Below the pieces are notes generated by a model. It did not search any database and was not told where the DNA came from. It saw nothing but the letters and a program-made list of their open reading frames with translations. The position numbers were made by a program, and so were the translations under genes. Of a DNA stretch of 59,720 nucleotides, positions 1-10,090 are shown piece by piece. Source of the stretch: Dehalococcoidia bacterium. Its GTDB lineage: Bacteria; Chloroflexota; Dehalococcoidia; SZUA-161. The DNA is taken from the NCBI GenBank assembly GCA_014859215.1, contig JACUUS010000001.1, forward strand, positions 1 through 59,720, written 5' to 3'. The first letter of the stretch is position 1. Each line of letters begins with the position of its first letter.

Positions 1-1738
1 CTCCCCCCACCTCGTTGATCGAAATGAGCGGGCTGTAGTTATAGAGGGCGGTGTCTTCGTGCCCCTTGGCCATAACCGCGCCGGTAAGCTGCTGCCAGCG
101 CATAACGAAGTCCAGCCACACATCTTTGCACCTGTCCGGGGCGGTAAGTGGAGACTCCATGAAGAGTACTCTCTTCAAGAACCGGATAGGCATATCGAGC
201 GATGGAACCCTCCGCAGGGCTTCGCCTGCGGCCTGTTCCATGTAGTGCCTGTCAGTCTGCGACAGGTTGAAATCCCTGATGTAGGTACGGTAGACCGGCA
301 GGCAGGCGGTCATTTCGATGACGGCCTGTTGCAGGTCTTCCGCGGTTACGTCAGGACTGTACAAGGCCGCAAGGTGTGCCAGCCGCCTGGCGGAGGCTTT
401 GATTTCGCTGCGAAAGAGGTCATCCATTACCTGTTTCTTCTTCCGGTAAAGGATTTCCTCGAAACCTTCCTTCATGTCCATAACGTCGCCGTATCTTTCC
501 ACGAGCTTGCTGAGTCCCGAGGGGTCGATGAAGACGGCATTCACGACGTTGAGAAAGTCATAACCGGTCGTTCCGTGCGCGGGCCATTCCGGTGGCAGAA
601 CCTCGTCGCCGGTGAGGATTTTTTCCACCAGTAGGAAGAAGGGAGGATCCTGGGGATTCGGTCTACTGCCGGGAGAGAGGATGGAATGCAACCGGCGGAG
701 GTATGAGAGTGGGTCGCGAAGCCCGTCAATATGGTCTATACGGAGGCCGGTTACTCTCCCTTCCCGCACAAGGTCATAGATGAGCGAGTGGGTAGCATCC
801 ATGAATTCCGGGTTCTCTACGCGCACACCTGCAAGATCGCTGATATCGAAAAACCGCCTGTAGTTTACTCTCGGGAGGCCGGTCTTCCAGAAATCGAGTA
901 TGTAGGCCTGCTGCTCCAGCAGGTCCTTAAGCATATCCAGGCTGGGATCACCCTCACCCCTGTTGTTCACGGCCTCGATACCGTGAAAGATGAGGTCCTT
1001 GATCTCGGCGGAGCCGGACAGCAAGTCGGTGAAGGCGGCCTTAACAGCCTGGCGCTCTCTATACCGCCCGGCATGCCACAGCTCGCTGGTGCCTTGCGGA
1101 GGCAGGCGTTCAATCGAGTCCAGGAGACGTGCGGGATCCGCATTTCGGGCGTGCGATACTCGTTCAGGTCCAGAACGGTCGAGAACGTGGGACAAGACCA
1201 GTCCGTAGGACCTCACGTCGAGAGGAAAGCGGTTCTCGAAATAGTGGAGGGAGAGACCGTCGCCGTCGAGCTTCAAGAGAATTTCGCCTTTGTTTATCAC
1301 CTCAAGTGCTGGGTTTCCGAGGACCGGCAGAAGCAGCCTGTTCCGGGGAAGAACCTCCGCCTGCCAGTCTATATCGAAGAGTTGCGCCCACGGAGAGGCG
1401 GGGCCGTTTTCAAGGACATCCATCCACCAGGGGTTTTGGGCATCGGCGGCAAGGTGGTTAGGCACGATGTCAAGCAGGATCCCCATGTCGAGGCGTTTGA
1501 GTTCGCGCACCATGTCCTGAAAATCAGCGGAGGATCCCAGCTCGGGATTGAGAGTCCGTGGGTCGGTTATGTCGTAGCCGTGGGTGCTTCCCGGCCGGGA
1601 TCTAAACACCGGGGAGAGGTAGACATCGGAAATTCCCAGCTTGCGCAGGTAGGATGCGATGAGCATGACTTCCCTGAACCCGAAGATGCGGTTGAGCTGA
1701 AGCCTGCACGTGGAAACGGGAATTCTTGACGTGCCCAT
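1..1738 (-). CDS. treY: Malto-oligosyltrehalose synthase TreY, N-terminal part (cut by window edge)
   Basis: Converts the reducing-end alpha-1,4 bond of maltodextrins into an alpha,alpha-1,1 bond, giving maltooligosyl-trehalose, the substrate of TreZ. The frame is open from an ATG at 1738 to the window edge (579 codons), so the C-terminal third or so of a protein of usually 700-900 residues is missing. Family signatures visible: a PVSTCRLQL-like start (residues 7-15), HGYDITDP (53-60), LNPELG (63-68), DIVPNH (90-95) and GLRIDHIDGLRDP near residues 330-342, which carries the GH13 nucleophile Asp. The ATG lies directly after the stop of the GH57 gene, so the two are translationally coupled. It belongs to the same transcript as treZ, the next step of the pathway. 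Confidence 0.93.
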   Translation of the reverse strand, partial: MGTSRIPVSTCRLQLNRIFGFREVMLIASYLRKLGISDVYLSPVFRSRPGSTHGYDITDPRTLNPELGSSADFQDMVRELKRLDMGILLDIVPNHLAADAQNPWWMDVLENGPASPWAQLFDIDWQAEVLPRNRLLLPVLGNPALEVINKGEILLKLDGDGLSLHYFENRFPLDVRSYGLVLSHVLDRSGPERVSHARNADPARLLDSIERLPPQGTSELWHAGRYRERQAVKAAFTDLLSGSAEIKDLIFHGIEAVNNRGEGDPSLDMLKDLLEQQAYILDFWKTGLPRVNYRRFFDISDLAGVRVENPEFMDATHSLIYDLVREGRVTGLRIDHIDGLRDPLSYLRRLHSILSPGSRPNPQDPPFFLLVEKILTGDEVLPPEWPAHGTTGYDFLNVVNAVFIDPSGLSKLVERYGDVMDMKEGFEEILYRKKKQVMDDLFRSEIKASARRLAHLAALYSPDVTAEDLQQAVIEMTACLPVYRTYIRDFNLSQTDRHYMEQAAGEALRRVPSLDMPIRFLKRVLFMESPLTAPDRCKDVWLDFVMRWQQLTGAVMAKGHEDTALYNYSPLISINEVGG

Positions 1739-4162
1739 CTAACCAACCTGTATACCAAGCTTTTCTCCGAGAAGTGTGAATTTCCGGGTCCACTCAAGTG
1801 CCTCCTCGCTGCCGGCCTGGGCGTCATGCTGGAACCCGGGATACACGTGTTTCATCATCAGGTAGTACAGATTCTGCACCCTCCGGATATCGACGCTGAA
1901 GGGTGGTGTCTGTGCAATGCCGACCGCATCGGTCAAGTCTTCGAGGCCTGACATATCTCCTTTAGCGGATGCCGTTCTTTCCATCATCTTGTTGAGGCTT
2001 TGCTCAAGCACGTAGGAAAGGCCTTCGGTGTCCAGGTGCGCCTGCCAGGTCCGGGCCTCTTCGATGTAGTTCCGCACAGTGTCTGTCTGGACCGGCGCTG
2101 AGCCGAGGACGCGGCGCAGATCGGTATTCAGAATGAACTCGGCCGCCGCCAGAAAGGCTCGCGGAAGCGGGTTACCAAGGTCAGCGAGGAATCTCATTAA
2201 CGGGTAATTCGTCTCGTATATCTGGCGGTAAGACGATTCGACCGCAGCAAGAGTAGATTCAAGTATGCTGGAAAGGACCTTGCGCTGCTCATCCCGGAAG
2301 AGAGATCTTACGGTATAGGCAGTCATGCCGAAATGCTTGTCCAGTGTGCGGATCACCCTGGGAGAATCTACCGTTGAGAATGCGCTGGAGAGTTCCGCCA
2401 CCATACCGCGGTATTCCTCAGGGGATTGGCTTTCGCCGACACCGGCGTTAATGTTATGGTCTCCGAAATGTAGTAAGCCGAAGGCCACCGAGGCAGACTC
2501 ATGTATTACCTCGGAGGTGACCCTGGCTCGTCCAGTAACCAACCGCGCCTTGCCTGCCTCCTGCTTCTGGTAGTCGGCGACGTTTACCCGGTAGCAGTAG
2601 ATGCGGGCTTTGGCGTTGTATTCTTCAAACAGGGAGCTGATGGCGTAGTGAGCCGCCACAGACTTGAGATCGATTTTGGCGGGCCTCACAAATTTCTCGT
2701 ACACGTCTCGGCCGTTCCCAAATTCAGGAAAGTTACTCGTGGCCTTTCCGAGTAACTCGAGAAAGTTCGGTTCAAGGTCCTGGTCCAGCACCTCACGGGC
2801 AAGCTGAAGAGTCCGTGCAGCATAGCGGAGTACCTGTACAGTCTCTATACCGGACAGTTCGTTGAAGAACCAGCCGCAGCTCGTAAACATGAGCATCGCG
2901 TTTCGCTGAAGCTCGAGCAGCTTCAGGACCGAGACCGTTTCGTGGGTCTTGAGGGGGTTGAGGCTTCTCCTTGCCAGAAACGAGCGCAGTTTCTTCTGCG
3001 AGCGGTCATGGACCACGTAAATATAATCGTCGCGGGTCGCCCATGGATCCTGAACGAATGGCTGTATCCTGTCGGCGTATGCTTCGGCCAGCGAGTCGCG
3101 AAGCCAGTCCAGGGCTTCGCGTAGTGGCGCTCTCCAGGCCTGATTCCATTGAGGCTTGCCGCCGGCCCGGCAGCCGCAATCTGCGCGCCATCTTTCGACG
3201 CCATGTACGCAGCTCCAGGAGGTATTTTCCAGAATCTCGACTTCGCAGGTGGGTGGGTTCTTCGCCAGATATTCCCCGTAGTTCGTTATTTGAGCGAGCT
3301 TGTTATCTTCCATATACCGCAAGGCATAAGCGAGAGCCATTTCCCCGAAGCGGTGGTGGTGGCCGTACGTCTCACCGTCCGTTGCGATATTCACTAGCTG
3401 GGGGTGGTCGTTGTCCGGGGAGAACCCACCCGCGAGCCGGAGCGCGAAACTCTCGCCGCTTGTGAGGAGCTGCTCGAAGGCGACCGCGCGAGATATCGGG
3501 TCATCGTAAAAGAAGAGTGAGATGCTGCGTCCTGATGGCAGCCTGATATCATAAGCCATTCTTGGGTCGATGCCGTCGCTGGCGCTGCTCCAGGTACTGC
3601 TTCCTTTGGGCCGGACCCGCGCCGCCTGGTGGGGCGCAAGGATTGTGAACCGAATTCCTTGCTCAGCGAGCACGTCCAGTGTTTCCAGGTCCACCGCAGT
3701 TTCCGGGAGCCACATACCCTCCGGCGAGCGTTGAAAGGTGTATTCGAAATCCCTGATTCCCCAAATTACCTGCGTTCGTTTGTCGCGCAGGGTGGCGAGC
3801 GGCATGATCATGTGATTATATGCTTGCGCCATGGCAGAACCATGCCCCGAAAACATCTGCTGGCTCAGCCGGTCAGCCTCAAGAACGGCCTTATAGACTT
3901 CAGGGGCGCATGACCTCATCCATGCCAGGAGGGTAGGTCCGAAATTGAAGCTCATCCTGGCGTAGTTGTTGACAATTTCATCTATCTTCCGTTCAGCATT
4001 AAGAATACGGGCTGTAGCATTGGAAGCATAGCACTCGGCTGTAATTCGCTCGTTCCAGTCGTGGTACGGATACGCCGAGTCCTGCAGTTCGATATACCCG
4101 AGCCACGGGTTCTCGCGAGGCGGCTGATAGAAGTGGCCGTGGATGCAGACGTGTCTTACCAT
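1739..4162 (-). CDS. GH57 family glycoside hydrolase with DUF3536 C-terminus
   Basis: 807-residue cytoplasmic alpha-glucan-acting enzyme. The N-terminus carries the GH57 opening motif (HGHFYQPPRENPWLG, residues 8-22) and an IATDGETYGHHHRFGE segment near residue 265 typical of the family; the long helical C-terminal half matches the DUF3536 region found on bacterial GH57 proteins. GH57 members are alpha-amylases, amylopullulanases, 4-alpha-glucanotransferases or branching enzymes, and the exact activity cannot be read here. Its ATG overlaps the treZ stop by 7 nt and its TAG abuts treY, placing it inside the TreY/TreZ pathway. It may supply or trim linear maltodextrins for TreY (inference). Confidence 0.88.
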   Translation of the reverse strand: MVRHVCIHGHFYQPPRENPWLGYIELQDSAYPYHDWNERITAECYASNATARILNAERKIDEIVNNYARMSFNFGPTLLAWMRSCAPEVYKAVLEADRLSQQMFSGHGSAMAQAYNHMIMPLATLRDKRTQVIWGIRDFEYTFQRSPEGMWLPETAVDLETLDVLAEQGIRFTILAPHQAARVRPKGSSTWSSASDGIDPRMAYDIRLPSGRSISLFFYDDPISRAVAFEQLLTSGESFALRLAGGFSPDNDHPQLVNIATDGETYGHHHRFGEMALAYALRYMEDNKLAQITNYGEYLAKNPPTCEVEILENTSWSCVHGVERWRADCGCRAGGKPQWNQAWRAPLREALDWLRDSLAEAYADRIQPFVQDPWATRDDYIYVVHDRSQKKLRSFLARRSLNPLKTHETVSVLKLLELQRNAMLMFTSCGWFFNELSGIETVQVLRYAARTLQLAREVLDQDLEPNFLELLGKATSNFPEFGNGRDVYEKFVRPAKIDLKSVAAHYAISSLFEEYNAKARIYCYRVNVADYQKQEAGKARLVTGRARVTSEVIHESASVAFGLLHFGDHNINAGVGESQSPEEYRGMVAELSSAFSTVDSPRVIRTLDKHFGMTAYTVRSLFRDEQRKVLSSILESTLAAVESSYRQIYETNYPLMRFLADLGNPLPRAFLAAAEFILNTDLRRVLGSAPVQTDTVRNYIEEARTWQAHLDTEGLSYVLEQSLNKMMERTASAKGDMSGLEDLTDAVGIAQTPPFSVDIRRVQNLYYLMMKHVYPGFQHDAQAGSEEALEWTRKFTLLGEKLGIQVG

Positions 4163-6000
4163 GATACGGCTCCTTTTCCCTGCAGGAAGAGCATGAAAGA
4201 CTGAGGTCGGAGCTGCACCGTGGATCCGCCGTCAGAGGTGAGTTTTTCAGGGATCGCGCTTCCAGGGCCCAGCCAGGTCCCATCTGACGAGTCTATCCGC
4301 TTCCGCCAGTTCCCGGAAGGAAAGGGAAGACTCAGCTCCACCGGTTCCTTCCCGAAGTGGAAGAGGGTAATGGACTGATCATCTATGCTCCAGCGGCGAA
4401 GGTATACGAGTCCGGCTTTCTCGAAGGCCATCACGTCGAGAAAGTCTTTGCTCAAGATTGCGAGAGAAGGGACGGCTTTCCGGAGGGCCAGCAATTCCCG
4501 GTACAGCTCGCGCAGGCGCTTGTTGCGACCGTCGCGGGCAAGGGCGCGATTGAGTTTGGCGGCGCTGAATGTGCTCTCAGATTGCGGATCAGGCGGTTCT
4601 GTCTCCCATTTGAAGGCGGCAAACTCCTCACGCCGGCCGTCTCTTACCGCCTGTACCAGCTCCGGGTCCAGGTGACTGATGAAATACTGGAAGGGCGCCG
4701 TTTCGCCGTACTCTTCGCCCATGAAAAGGAGGGGAATATAGGGAGACAGGATTACGAGGCCGGCTGCGAGCTTCAGTGCTTCGAACGAGACCATGCCGCT
4801 GAGGCGTTCACCGAGCATCCTGTTCCCGACCTGGTCGTGGTTCTGCGCGAAAACAACAAAGCGCGACGCGGGGATGTCTCTTGCGGGACTTCCATGCCTG
4901 CACTTCCTGTAAGGGGAGTACTCTCCCGTGTAAACGTAGGCATCGCGGTACGCCTTTGCCAGGTGGCGTATTTCACCGTAGTCCTCGTAGTAGCCGGTTC
5001 TTTCGCCTGTGAGGAGTGCGTGCGCCGCATGATGGAAATCGTCGTTCCACTGCGCGTCCAGACCGTAGCCGCCGAGCTCAATGCTGCGAATAAGGCGGGA
5101 ATCGTTCGCAGCGCTCTCCGGAATGACGTAGACTCTCCGATTAAGCCTTGCCGAGCGCTCGTGGACGGTCGAGCCCAGCTCCTGGAGGAAGGGGACGGGG
5201 GAGTTATCCATGATCGCATGGACCGCATCAAGGCGCAGAGCGTCGACGTGGAAGTCAGTTATCCAGTACAGTGCATTCTCTACAAAGAAATGACGCACCT
5301 CATCACAGTAAGGCGCGTCGAAGTTCAGCGCCATGCCCCAGGGGGTCTTGTAGCGGTCCGTGAAATACGGGCCGTACATGGACAGATAGTTTCCCTCCGG
5401 GCCAGGATGGTTATAGACGACGTCGAGAATGAAGGAGAGGCCCTTGAGATGGCAGGCATTGACCAGCTTCTTGAGCGCGCCAGGGCCGCCGTATGACTTC
5501 TGTACGGCGAACGGAAACACCCCGTCATAGCCCCAGTTGCGGCTACCCGGGAATTGTGCCACAGGCATAAGCTCGATCGCTGTAATGCCAAGCTCCTTGA
5601 GCTCGTCCAGGCAGGGTATGATCGCTTCAAATGTGCCTTCGGGAGTGAAGGTCCCGACATGAAGCTCGTAGATAACGTAGTCTTCCAGAAGATGCCCGGA
5701 CCAGCACCTGTCCTCCCACGTGAAGGAAGGGTCGAGCACCTGGGAAGGGCCGTGCACATCCTCGGGCTGATACCGGGAGGCCGGATCGGGGTACTCATTT
5801 AGCCCGTCGAGGCGGTAGAAGTACAGGGCTCCCGGTCCCGCGTCGTCGATCTCGGCGTGGAAGTAGCCGCGATTTATTTTTTTCAGGGAAACGAATCGAT
5901 CCTGCGGGGCGAGGAAGTGAACGTCAATCGTTTCGCAAAAAGGGGCCCATACAAGGAAGCGGGTCTTTCCCTGTCCAAGGTATGTCGCGCCGGGACTCAT
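4156..6000 (-). CDS. treZ: Malto-oligosyltrehalose trehalohydrolase TreZ
   Basis: Releases trehalose from maltooligosyl-trehalose made by TreY. 614 residues, normal for the family: an N-terminal CBM48-like domain (FLVWAPF, about 15-21), then a GH13 barrel with YELHVGTFTPEGTF near 111, LDVVYNH near 193, the nucleophile Asp in ALRLDAVHAI (about D258) and the acid/base Glu in VIPESAANDSRL (about E295). Three in-frame ATGs lie at 6015, 6006 and 6000. The one at 6000 is preferred because a GAGGGAG ribosome-binding site sits 6 nt upstream. The glgB stop is 11 nt away, so the gene is operonic with glgB. Confidence 0.94.
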   Translation of the reverse strand: MSPGATYLGQGKTRFLVWAPFCETIDVHFLAPQDRFVSLKKINRGYFHAEIDDAGPGALYFYRLDGLNEYPDPASRYQPEDVHGPSQVLDPSFTWEDRCWSGHLLEDYVIYELHVGTFTPEGTFEAIIPCLDELKELGITAIELMPVAQFPGSRNWGYDGVFPFAVQKSYGGPGALKKLVNACHLKGLSFILDVVYNHPGPEGNYLSMYGPYFTDRYKTPWGMALNFDAPYCDEVRHFFVENALYWITDFHVDALRLDAVHAIMDNSPVPFLQELGSTVHERSARLNRRVYVIPESAANDSRLIRSIELGGYGLDAQWNDDFHHAAHALLTGERTGYYEDYGEIRHLAKAYRDAYVYTGEYSPYRKCRHGSPARDIPASRFVVFAQNHDQVGNRMLGERLSGMVSFEALKLAAGLVILSPYIPLLFMGEEYGETAPFQYFISHLDPELVQAVRDGRREEFAAFKWETEPPDPQSESTFSAAKLNRALARDGRNKRLRELYRELLALRKAVPSLAILSKDFLDVMAFEKAGLVYLRRWSIDDQSITLFHFGKEPVELSLPFPSGNWRKRIDSSDGTWLGPGSAIPEKLTSDGGSTVQLRPQSFMLFLQGKGAVSW

Positions 6001-6011
6001 CTCCATCTCCC

Positions 6012-7967
6012 TCATCCATCTGCCTCATGCCTGAAGAATACCGCGGCGAGGGGTGGCAGGGTGATACCGAGCGAAGAAGGACGGCCGTGGTACGGAACAT
6101 CGAGTGACTTGACTCCGCCCAGGTTGCCGAGCCCACTTCCTCCGTACTCAGCGGCGTCGCTGTTCAGGAGCTCTCTCCAGTAGCCGCCTCGCGGCACGCC
6201 GACCCTGTAGCTCATGCGCGGCACGGGGGTGAAGTTGAAAACACCGAGTACAATGTCCCTGGCCCCCGCGCTTTTCCTTATGAAACTCGCGGTACTGTTC
6301 TGGGAGTCGCTGGCATCTATCCACTCGAACCCTGCCGGGTCGTTATCGAGCTGGTTCAAGGCTGGTTCGAGGCGGTAAGTGAAGTTAAGGTCCTGCATCC
6401 ATTTCTGAAGGCCGATGTGCGGCTTGTATTGCAGCAAATCCCATTCCAGAGCACCGTCATGGTCCCATTCGGTCCACTGTCCGAGTTCGCCTCCCATGAA
6501 TAGCAGCTTCTTTCCGGGCTGGGCAAACATGTACCCGAACAGGAGCCGGAGGTTGGCGAACTTCTGCCAGTCGTCACCGGGCATCTTTGCCAGCAGCGAC
6601 CCTTTTCCGTGAACAACCTCGTCGTGCGACAGGGGCAGGACGAAGTTCTCGGAGAATGCGTAAATCATGCGGAATGTGAGTTCGTTATGATGGAATTTCC
6701 TGTGTACCGGCTCCCTGGTCATATAGTAGAGCGTATCGTGCATCCAGCCCATATCCCACTTCAGGCCGAAACCGAGTCCTCCGACGTAGGTGGGCCGGGA
6801 AACCATCGGCCATGCGGTTGATTCCTCCGCGATCGTCTGGACATCGGGAAAGCTCTTGTACACTTCCTGGTTGAAGCGTCGCAGAAAAGCGAGCGCTTCC
6901 AGGTTCTCGTTGCCGCCGTACTGGTTCGGAATCCATTCGCCGGTCTTGCGGGAGTAGTCAAGATAAAGCATGGAGGCTACGGCATCCAACCGGAGCCCGT
7001 CCACGTGGTACTTATCAAGCCAGAAAAGGGCGCTGCTAATGAGGAAGCTTCGCACTTCGTGCCGGCCGTAATTGAAGATATAGCTGTTCCAGTCGGGGTG
7101 CAGCCCCTTCCTGGGGTCGGCATGTTCATACAGGTGCGTGCCGTCGAAATAGGCAAGCCCGTGTTCATCGGCGGGGAAATGAGAGGGGACCCAGTCGAGT
7201 ATGACTCCTATATTGTTCTGGTGGAGGTAGTCTACCAGGTGCATGAAGTCCTGCGGCGTACCCTGCCGGCTGGTGGGCGCGAAATACCCTGTTGACTGGT
7301 AGCCCCATGAGCCTGGAAACGGGTGCTCCATAATTGGCATGAACTCGACATGAGTGAAACCCATGCGCTTTACATAATGGGCCAGCTCCGGGGCCAGCTC
7401 GCGGTAGGTAAGCGATCTGGAGTCCTCCTTCGGGAGCCGCTTCCAGGAGCCGACATGGACTTCGTAGATTGATATGGGCGCATTGAAGTTATTGCGGCTG
7501 CTGCGCGCCCTCATCCAGTCCGCGTCATCCCAGGTATAGTCGAGGTCCCATACCACCGAGGCCGTTTTCGGGGGTACCTCGGCGAAGAACGCAAAAGGGT
7601 CCGCCTTGTCCACCTTGTACCGGTTGTAGTTTGAAACGATGTGGTATTTGTACAACGCCCCCCGGGTTATCCCCGGCACGAATCCTTCCCAGATTCCTGA
7701 CCGGCCTCGTGCCCGCAAGGGGTGCCTGGAAGGGCTCCAATCATTGAAATCACCCATTAGCGACACTTCTTTGGCAGCAGGCGCCCATACGGCGAAATGC
7801 GTCCCCTGGACCCCGTTCAAATCAAGCGGGTGGGCTCCAAGATGGTTGTAGAGGCGGAAATGGCTTCCCTCATTGAAGAGGTAGATGTCATTATCCGTCA
7901 GGAGGGTTGTGCCGTATTCCACTGCCTGACGTGACTTTCCGGGATTGCCATCCTTGCGCCTGGTCAT
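6012..7967 (-). CDS. glgB: 1,4-alpha-glucan branching enzyme GlgB
   Basis: Introduces alpha-1,6 branches into linear alpha-1,4-glucan, here presumably the glucan polymerised by GlgE. 651 residues from the ATG at 7967, which overlaps the malQ stop as ATGA; the frame is open further upstream, but that stretch lies inside malQ and does not resemble GlgB. Order of parts: CBM48 domain (HFAVWAPAAKEVSLMGDFN, residues 57-75), GH13 barrel with YEVHVGSW near 168 and HFPADEHGLAYFDGTHLYEH near 263, nucleophile D328 in DGLRLDAVASML and acid/base E381 in IAEESTAWP, then a C-terminal beta domain. All catalytic residues are present. Confidence 0.95.
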   Translation of the reverse strand: MTRRKDGNPGKSRQAVEYGTTLLTDNDIYLFNEGSHFRLYNHLGAHPLDLNGVQGTHFAVWAPAAKEVSLMGDFNDWSPSRHPLRARGRSGIWEGFVPGITRGALYKYHIVSNYNRYKVDKADPFAFFAEVPPKTASVVWDLDYTWDDADWMRARSSRNNFNAPISIYEVHVGSWKRLPKEDSRSLTYRELAPELAHYVKRMGFTHVEFMPIMEHPFPGSWGYQSTGYFAPTSRQGTPQDFMHLVDYLHQNNIGVILDWVPSHFPADEHGLAYFDGTHLYEHADPRKGLHPDWNSYIFNYGRHEVRSFLISSALFWLDKYHVDGLRLDAVASMLYLDYSRKTGEWIPNQYGGNENLEALAFLRRFNQEVYKSFPDVQTIAEESTAWPMVSRPTYVGGLGFGLKWDMGWMHDTLYYMTREPVHRKFHHNELTFRMIYAFSENFVLPLSHDEVVHGKGSLLAKMPGDDWQKFANLRLLFGYMFAQPGKKLLFMGGELGQWTEWDHDGALEWDLLQYKPHIGLQKWMQDLNFTYRLEPALNQLDNDPAGFEWIDASDSQNSTASFIRKSAGARDIVLGVFNFTPVPRMSYRVGVPRGGYWRELLNSDAAEYGGSGLGNLGGVKSLDVPYHGRPSSLGITLPPLAAVFFRHEADG

Positions 7968-10090
7968 GCCTGTCCTCCTCGGCGGATAAGGTCTACTTCG
8001 CGCAGAATGTTTGCCAGTTCCGGCATGCGGGAGAATGTCTCGAAATCGTAACGTGCTTTCCTGCGCCAGTTGGGGTGCTCCCGGACACCCGGAATATTCT
8101 GAGCTTCTGTCTCCAACCACAGGTCTTCCAGGTTGATGATAACGGCCTGGGCGGGGCTTGAACTCAGTAATCGCAGAACAGCCCTGAAAAGGGGGCCGGT
8201 CTGAGCAGAGGAGATTCGGTGGTCGAAACCCATTTTCCGCAGGTACGAGACCAGAGCCTCCTTCAGTTTCCTGCGGTCGAGGCGCTCCCCGGCTGCGCCC
8301 TCGTTATCGACGAGCCCTGTTTCCACGCGTTTCTCGATGTCCGCTTCCTGCCAGAAGGACGCGAAGGGCGGCATGTCGTGGGTATTCAAGCTGGCCACTG
8401 AAAGCGACGGGATGGGACGAAGCGCCCGGCCTCCGGCTGCCATCTCATACTCGATAATGTACATCTGGTGAATGGCGTGACTCTTCATGGCAGGTCTGAC
8501 TTCGGGAGGCACGGTACCCAGGTCCTCTCCCACGATCACCGCGTGGTTCCTATGTGATTCAAGAGTGAGGATTCCATAGAGTTCCTGGTCGTTGTAGCGC
8601 ACGTACACGCCGTCGGAAGCGTCCATGCCGGCGGGTATCCAGAACAGCCTGTGCAGCCCCATGATGTGATCTATACGAAGAATTCCCGCATGGCGCAGAT
8701 GGTGCTGGATGCACGCTTTGAAGTACGTGTATTTCTCCTGCCTGATGCTCTCCGGGTGCATGGGAGGGAATCCCCAATTCTGGCCGCTGGTAAAAGCCGG
8801 ATCGGGCGGCGCTCCCACCGAAACGCCATCCACAAAAAGGTCCGGGTAGCGCCAGGCATCGAACCCGTTGGGGCTCACACCCAGTGAGAAATCGAGGAAA
8901 AGGCCAAGCCCGTTATTCCGGCGAGTATCCTCGGAAAGCGTGCGCATCTGCTGGTGCAGGAGCCATTGAGTGTAAAGGTAGAAGCTCTTTGCGACTGGAT
9001 CGAAGTCCTTTTCGGTTACCGAGCCCTCCCTCAGCGGAGGCGGCCATTCATGCCACGGAGTGCGTTTTCTCTCGTGAACGGCTCTGAAGGCGGCATAGTC
9101 TCCGACTACAGGATTATTGCGGATGAAGTCCCTGAACGGAGCGGTTCCATCCCTGGACCCGGTGAAGAAGCAGCGTGAAAGTACTTCCAGAACACGGCGC
9201 TTGAGCGCCATAACGCCCTGATAATCAACCAGTGATGATCTACGCAGCCTGTCCATATCGGCGCCCATTGATACGGAAGCAAGAAGATCATTAGCCGCTG
9301 CGCAGCCGCTCAGTTCCGGAGAGCGGGCAACATCGACATACAGCTCGTTCCAGACGAGGCGGCTCACCGGGGCATAGGGGCTCGGTTCGCCTGATTCCTC
9401 GAGAAAGAGAGGAAGTAAAGGCAGGGTAGCAACAAGGCCTCCCCGCTGTCGGGTGACCCATTCAATCAGATTCTCCAGGTCGGAGAGATCGCCGCAGCCC
9501 CAGCTTGCTGCACTGTGCAGTGAATAGAGCGGAATAAACAGGCCCCACGTACGCGCCTGTCGCGACTGGTTGAAGGTGTAAGCCTTCGCGGGCGTTGAGA
9601 TGATCATGACCTCGTGGTGGTCGGGCGGAATATCCAGGGACAGCCGGTGGTAACCTGGAGGAAGTGCTTCCCCGAGCTCCAGCTTCTTGATGAGAAACCG
9701 GGCACCGTCCTCTTCCTTGACCATGACCAGTGGCAGATCGATCGATTTCCATCCAAGCGATTTCTTCTCGCCGTTTTCCAGGGCCAGTTCGCCTGTGACG
9801 GAATTCTCGCTCATCTGGGCAGGCAGGCGCAAGTGGATTTCGGGAGGTCCGCCATCCCAGGCCACAGCGACGGGATCAACCGCAGTCCGCAGAAGTTGGA
9901 GCTTACGTTCCCGCAGCGCGGAGGGCGCATCCTGAGCGGTTTCCACGGGAGCTCCGAGTCGCCGAAGGATTTCCACGAGAGAGCCGATTGACGACGGATG
10001 GCGCCCGTGCTTGACATCATAATATGCGGTCTGCACATGCCAGAGTAGAGCAAGCTCACGTACCGCACGGTTCAGAATCTGCCTGTTCAT
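7964..10090 (-). CDS. malQ: 4-alpha-glucanotransferase MalQ (amylomaltase, GH77)
   Basis: Disproportionates maltodextrins by moving alpha-1,4-glucan segments, releasing glucose. 708 residues. Diagnostic GH77 signatures: GILRIDHIMGLHRLFWIP (nucleophile Asp near residue 473), VIVGEDLGTVPPEV (acid/base Glu near 520) and the C-terminal NTHDMPPFASFW. The start at 10090 overlaps the treS stop as ATGA; the open frame extends a further 17 codons upstream but only inside treS. In this operon MalQ can recycle short maltodextrins left by the debranching, phosphorylase and TreY reactions. Confidence 0.93.
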   Translation of the reverse strand: MNRQILNRAVRELALLWHVQTAYYDVKHGRHPSSIGSLVEILRRLGAPVETAQDAPSALRERKLQLLRTAVDPVAVAWDGGPPEIHLRLPAQMSENSVTGELALENGEKKSLGWKSIDLPLVMVKEEDGARFLIKKLELGEALPPGYHRLSLDIPPDHHEVMIISTPAKAYTFNQSRQARTWGLFIPLYSLHSAASWGCGDLSDLENLIEWVTRQRGGLVATLPLLPLFLEESGEPSPYAPVSRLVWNELYVDVARSPELSGCAAANDLLASVSMGADMDRLRRSSLVDYQGVMALKRRVLEVLSRCFFTGSRDGTAPFRDFIRNNPVVGDYAAFRAVHERKRTPWHEWPPPLREGSVTEKDFDPVAKSFYLYTQWLLHQQMRTLSEDTRRNNGLGLFLDFSLGVSPNGFDAWRYPDLFVDGVSVGAPPDPAFTSGQNWGFPPMHPESIRQEKYTYFKACIQHHLRHAGILRIDHIMGLHRLFWIPAGMDASDGVYVRYNDQELYGILTLESHRNHAVIVGEDLGTVPPEVRPAMKSHAIHQMYIIEYEMAAGGRALRPIPSLSVASLNTHDMPPFASFWQEADIEKRVETGLVDNEGAAGERLDRRKLKEALVSYLRKMGFDHRISSAQTGPLFRAVLRLLSSSPAQAVIINLEDLWLETEAQNIPGVREHPNWRRKARYDFETFSRMPELANILREVDLIRRGGQA

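Noticed and set aside
731..1729. Long plus-strand open frame near the left edge
   Set aside because: It is the reverse-frame shadow of treY, whose conserved motifs are unmistakable on the minus strand.
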